Of a DNA stretch of 9,570 bases, positions 6,306 through 9,570 are shown in pieces; positions within the stretch are counted from its first letter, which is position 1, and each line of letters starts with the position of its first letter. Under the pieces are notes generated by a model. The model was given only the letters and a program-made list of their open reading frames with translations. It did no database searches and had not been told where the DNA came from. The stretch is from Betaproteobacteria bacterium (GTDB lineage Bacteria > Pseudomonadota > Gammaproteobacteria > Burkholderiales > Burkholderiaceae_E). The position numbers and the translations under genes are program-made. The stretch covers positions 1-9,570 of the forward strand of contig VGHV01000071.1 in the NCBI GenBank assembly GCA_016868095.1, read 5' to 3'.

Positions 6306-8630
6306 CTAAAGCCCGGTTCCAACCTGAAACTGAATACGTTGGGTTCGGTCGGTTGGTTCCGGACGGATGGGAACGCCAAAACTAAGCTTAAGCGGCCCAA
6401 AGGGTGACATCCAGGCGACTCCGAGACCTGCAGAGTATCGGAGTGATCCGAAGTCGGGACTACCACCGGGGAAAACATTTCCAGCATCGGTAAAAGCGAA
6501 AGCTCTTAAGCCCATATCGCCCTTGGTTCCCGGGATAGGAAAACCAAGTTCGGCATTGAACACGGTCTTGGCACGACCACCAAGTGCAGCGCCGTCAACC
6601 GCGTCACGCGGGCCGAGCGAGGACGGGAAATAACCCCTCACGCTGCCGATGCCGCCAGCATAAAAATTCTTAAAAAATGGATAGGGTTGGCCACCGTAAG
6701 CTTGGCCATAGCCCAGATCAGCGGTGAGCCCTAATGTTAACTGGCGGCTAACCGGGAAATACCAATTTTGTACATGGGTGAGTCGAAAGTACTGCAAATC
6801 AAGCCCTGGTAGCGCAGTGTCCAAGCTTGCGATCATGAGAGAACCTTCTCGCGGTTGGAAGGCGCTATCCCGGCTATCCCTTGACCAGGTGAGATTGCTC
6901 AAAACCGTTCTGGGATTTTCGCCAAAGAGATTCACATAGCTCAGAAAACGCTGCGGCGGATTAAGGCCGAGCCCAACCTGGTTTTGCTCAAACGTAAGCC
7001 CTGCCCCAAGCTTAGTGAATTCGGTGTAGGGCATGTAAAACCTAATCCCAGCGCCGTTGTTTCGCAAGGTGTACTGACCTAAATTCAAGGTTGCAGCATC
7101 GAATTTTCGGGTGTAGAAATCAACGGATCGGCCTATACCATCGCGTCGCCAATAAGGGTTTGACCAAGAAACTGCCAAGGTTTGGTAGAGACGGCTCGTA
7201 TTGACGCTCATCGACAGCGACTGGCCCGAACCAAATAAATTACTCTCGTTAATGCTGGCGGTAAAGACAACACGCTCGGTCGATGAAAAGCCCGCACCGA
7301 TGTTGAAGTTTCCTGTTGGAAGCTCTTCGACAACAACCGCCAAGTCGACCTGATCAGCTGTATTGGGAACCGGCACCGTATCAATTTGAACCTGCTTAAA
7401 AAAGCCGGTTCGCTGCACCCGTTCACGCGATAAGCGAATACGACCAGCGTCGTACCATGAATCCTCAAACTGCCTCAGCTCACGCCGAATAACCTCATCT
7501 TTCGTTCTTGCATTACCCGAAATGTTGATACGGCGCACATAGACACGGCGTCCGGGATCGATCACTACCGTGAAGTTGACTTCGCGACGCTCTCTCACAA
7601 TTTCAGGAACGGGGTTTACATTGGCGAAGGCATAACCCAAGACAGCAAGCTCATCGCTCATTCGTTTGGCGCTCTCACTCAGCAAGCGACCATTAAAAAC
7701 ATCGCCCCGTTTAAGCTTCATGGCGGCACGAAAAACGTCCTCTCGACCGAGCAACACGCCGCCGAATGCAACATCTGCAACTCGAAATTGCTCACCCTCT
7801 TTCATGGCGATGGTGATAAAAACATCTTGTCGGTCGGGTGAAATCGAGACCTGGGTCGAATCGACTTGAAATTCAAGATAGCCGCGCTCGGTGTAAAACG
7901 ATCGCAAAGCCTCTAAATCCGCCTGCAGCTTTTCCTTCGCATACTGATCGTTTTTGGTATACCACGTGGTCCAGCCAGGCCGCTGAAGCTTGATCTGATC
8001 CAAAAGCTGGCGCTCTGAAAAAGCTGCATTGCCGACAAAACTAATCTGTGCAATTTTTGCGTTTTCGCCTTCAGTTACGTCCAAATTCACACCGACGCGG
8101 TTCCTCTCCAAAGGCGTCACTGTGGCAATCACCCGGACCGCGTACTTGCCGCGTGATAGGTACTGCCTTTTGAGTTCTTGCTCTGCCCGATCAAGCAAGC
8201 TTCGGTCAAAAATTCGTCCTTCGGCGAGCCCAGAATCCGACAAGGCCTTACGAACAACCTCCTTATCAAATTCCTTAATCCCATCGAAGCTGACCGATCC
8301 GACAGCGGGCCGCTCCTCGATGTAGACAACAAGCACATTGCCATCGCGCTCAAGCCGAACATCTTTATAAAAACCAGTCGCAAAAAGTGCCCTTATCGCC
8401 GTGATGGCCTGTGCCTCCTGCAGGCTATCGCCAATACGAATCGGTAAGTAACTAAAAACTGTGCCGGGGTCGGTCCTCTGGATACCCTCGATCCGAATAT
8501 CGGCAACCTTAAAGGCTTCAAATGCCCGAGCAGAACCCGTGAAAGCAAAAACAACCAGAAGGCTTAAAAGACCCTTAAACAGCACAATCGTGTTAAGGCG
8601 CTGAAGCGGCAACTTTAGGTAACAGTTCAC
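6306..8630 (-). CDS. bamA: Outer membrane protein assembly factor BamA (Omp85)
   Basis: BamA is the core of the Bam complex, folding and inserting beta-barrel proteins into the outer membrane. The 774-residue precursor has a signal peptide ending in ARA (about residue 36). Five POTRA domains lie roughly at 40-108, 109-188, 191-280, 282-360 and 363-437, followed by a 16-strand barrel from about 440. The conserved barrel-lumen motif is VRGY at 664-667 (VRGF in E. coli). Near the C-terminus are FAFTDAGNVF, SAGLGVAWMSPFGPLKLSFG and the closing IQFQVGTGL. The final residue is Leu (CTT, 6309-6311) where the family nearly always has Phe or Trp. The start is GTG 8630-8628, 19 bases after the rseP stop, without a clear Shine-Dalgarno site. 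An alternative GTG at residue 16 would give a shorter signal peptide. The rseP-bamA-skp order supports the call. Confidence 0.97.
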   Translation of the reverse strand: MNCYLKLPLQRLNTIVLFKGLLSLLVVFAFTGSARAFEAFKVADIRIEGIQRTDPGTVFSYLPIRIGDSLQEAQAITAIRALFATGFYKDVRLERDGNVLVVYIEERPAVGSVSFDGIKEFDKEVVRKALSDSGLAEGRIFDRSLLDRAEQELKRQYLSRGKYAVRVIATVTPLERNRVGVNLDVTEGENAKIAQISFVGNAAFSERQLLDQIKLQRPGWTTWYTKNDQYAKEKLQADLEALRSFYTERGYLEFQVDSTQVSISPDRQDVFITIAMKEGEQFRVADVAFGGVLLGREDVFRAAMKLKRGDVFNGRLLSESAKRMSDELAVLGYAFANVNPVPEIVRERREVNFTVVIDPGRRVYVRRINISGNARTKDEVIRRELRQFEDSWYDAGRIRLSRERVQRTGFFKQVQIDTVPVPNTADQVDLAVVVEELPTGNFNIGAGFSSTERVVFTASINESNLFGSGQSLSMSVNTSRLYQTLAVSWSNPYWRRDGIGRSVDFYTRKFDAATLNLGQYTLRNNGAGIRFYMPYTEFTKLGAGLTFEQNQVGLGLNPPQRFLSYVNLFGENPRTVLSNLTWSRDSRDSAFQPREGSLMIASLDTALPGLDLQYFRLTHVQNWYFPVSRQLTLGLTADLGYGQAYGGQPYPFFKNFYAGGIGSVRGYFPSSLGPRDAVDGAALGGRAKTVFNAELGFPIPGTKGDMGLRAFAFTDAGNVFPGGSPDFGSLRYSAGLGVAWMSPFGPLKLSFGVPIRPEPTDRTQRIQFQVGTGL

Positions 8631-8649
8631 TTGTTATCGGATTCTGGCT

Positions 8650-9570
8650 CTAGAAAAAACGCGAAAAATCATTCCATAAGGCAATCATGGTGAGCGCCAG
8701 AATGGCCGTCAGACCAAGCTGTTGGAGTCGTAATCGGAGGGCATCCGACAAAGCTCGACCGCGGATCAGCTCAATGGCGCAATATACCAAATGCCCACCG
8801 TCCAACATGGGTAGGGGAATCATATTGAGCACAAAAAGTCCGATGCTGAGCACTGCAAGAAAGCCGAGGTAGGCGTTGGCCCCGCGTTGAGCACTTTGGC
8901 CTGCCTGATCGGCAATACTGACCGGACCCCCAAGCTGGCGCCAGGAGAGTTCACCGGTCAGCATGCGCCAAAGGCTTGTGACGGTGAGCGACGTAACGTG
9001 CCAGGTTTGAATACTGGCCGATTCGATGAGGTTGAACCAATCCCGAGGCATTTGCACCATGTCAAATCGAGGACTGAGGCTTGCACCGATGCGAGCATGT
9101 TGCCGTTGATTTGCATCAAGGCCGTTCTGCGAAGCCGCCCGGTCGGTTTCGTCGATCCTAGGCGTTAGCTCGATGCGCAATCGCTCCCCTTCGCGTTCAA
9201 CCTCAAAAAGCATGGACTGATTCGGCGAGCGGCGAATCAAATCGATGAGCGCTTTTGCATCGCGAACTGCTTGCTCATTAACCCGTAGCAACCGGTCTCC
9301 TGCCTGCATACCCGCAGCCTCAGCGGCGCTTTGCGGCAAGACTTGCCCGATCGCTAATTCGAGCACCATGGGGCGCAGTCCCAGTGAGCGCGGGTTGAGC
9401 AAGTCGCCCGTATCAGCAGCGCCAGCTTGCTTGGCGAGTTCCTGCGAACTGACCTCAATCACACCGAGCTTTTCAAAAGCCAGTTCGACTTGGCCTGGCC
9501 GGGCTGCCCTTAGCGCCAGTTCGAGGCCCCGCCACGTTTGAATGGCTGTGTTGTTGACGGCAATCACCCG
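8650..9570 (-). CDS. rseP: Site-2 zinc metalloprotease RseP, N-terminus off window
   Basis: RseP is an inner-membrane site-2 protease that cleaves the anti-sigma factor RseA after DegS, and also remnant signal peptides. About 306 C-terminal codons are visible; the frame is open to the right edge. The N-terminal transmembrane segment with HExxH is missing, so the catalytic centre is only half seen. What remains is the end of the first PDZ domain (from RVIAVNNTAIQTWRGLE), a second PDZ domain (about 65-138, VLPQSAAEAAGMQAGDRLLRVNEQAV) and a membrane region from GGPVSIADQAGQ onward. That region contains NMIPLPMLDGGH (248-259), whose Asp completes zinc binding in this family. A last transmembrane segment (about 283-298) follows. 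The apparent GTG start at 9567 is an internal Val codon. The stop TAG (8652-8650) lies 19 bases before bamA, its standard neighbour in Proteobacteria. Confidence 0.95.
   Translation of the reverse strand, partial: RVIAVNNTAIQTWRGLELALRAARPGQVELAFEKLGVIEVSSQELAKQAGAADTGDLLNPRSLGLRPMVLELAIGQVLPQSAAEAAGMQAGDRLLRVNEQAVRDAKALIDLIRRSPNQSMLFEVEREGERLRIELTPRIDETDRAASQNGLDANQRQHARIGASLSPRFDMVQMPRDWFNLIESASIQTWHVTSLTVTSLWRMLTGELSWRQLGGPVSIADQAGQSAQRGANAYLGFLAVLSIGLFVLNMIPLPMLDGGHLVYCAIELIRGRALSDALRLRLQQLGLTAILALTMIALWNDFSRFF

Noticed and set aside
6200..6487. Minus-strand open frame of 95 codons spanning the bamA end and the bamA-skp gap
   Set aside because: Most of it is out of frame within the bamA barrel coding sequence. 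The part in the gap has no domain and no independent start signal.
1..9570. Possible novel defence, mobile or secondary-metabolite system
   Set aside because: Every substantial coding region belongs to a well-known housekeeping family in a conserved order. No transposase, integrase, repeat array or orphan gene was found.

Overview
The window is a compact chromosomal segment from a Gram-negative bacterium. It holds the housekeeping cluster for outer-membrane protein assembly and lipid A biosynthesis. The gene order on the minus strand is rseP - bamA - skp - lpxD - fabZ - lpxA - lpxB - rnhB - TrmH-family methyltransferase, with a convergent ppsR (PEP synthase regulator) beyond it. As far as I know, this full order including the ppsR neighbour is typical of Betaproteobacteria, especially Burkholderiales. 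That placement is inferred from gene order and protein style; I could not run a phylogeny. Base composition looks only moderately GC-rich, lower than many Burkholderiales, so the genus is left open.

Layout from left to right: (1) bases 1-648, plus strand, the 3' part of ppsR, cut by the window edge. (2) Bases 649-689, a short convergent intergenic stretch with small overlapping inverted and direct repeats. (3) Bases 690-8630, minus strand, eight complete genes. (4) Bases 8650-9570, minus strand, the C-terminal part of rseP, cut by the window edge. No gene-free stretch exceeds about 100 bases. There are no tRNA or rRNA genes, mobile elements, CRISPR arrays or clear strong promoters.

How the genes work together: RseP is an inner-membrane protease of the sigma-E-type envelope stress response. 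BamA inserts beta-barrel proteins into the outer membrane, and Skp chaperones them across the periplasm. LpxA, LpxD and LpxB carry out three of the early cytoplasmic steps of lipid A synthesis. FabZ works on hydroxyacyl-ACP, the same pool that LpxA and LpxD use as acyl donor. RnhB and the methyltransferase are nucleic-acid housekeeping genes at the end of the operon. Nearly all junctions from skp to the methyltransferase overlap or lie within 7 bases of each other, which points to one transcript with translational coupling.

I found no new biological system. The observations worth a second look are modest: a BamA ending in Leu instead of the usual aromatic residue; a bulky Ile at the LpxA position that sets acyl-chain length; a 12-residue insertion in LpxB; an inverted repeat in the only sizeable gap of the operon; repeats between the convergent genes; and several non-ATG or ambiguous starts.
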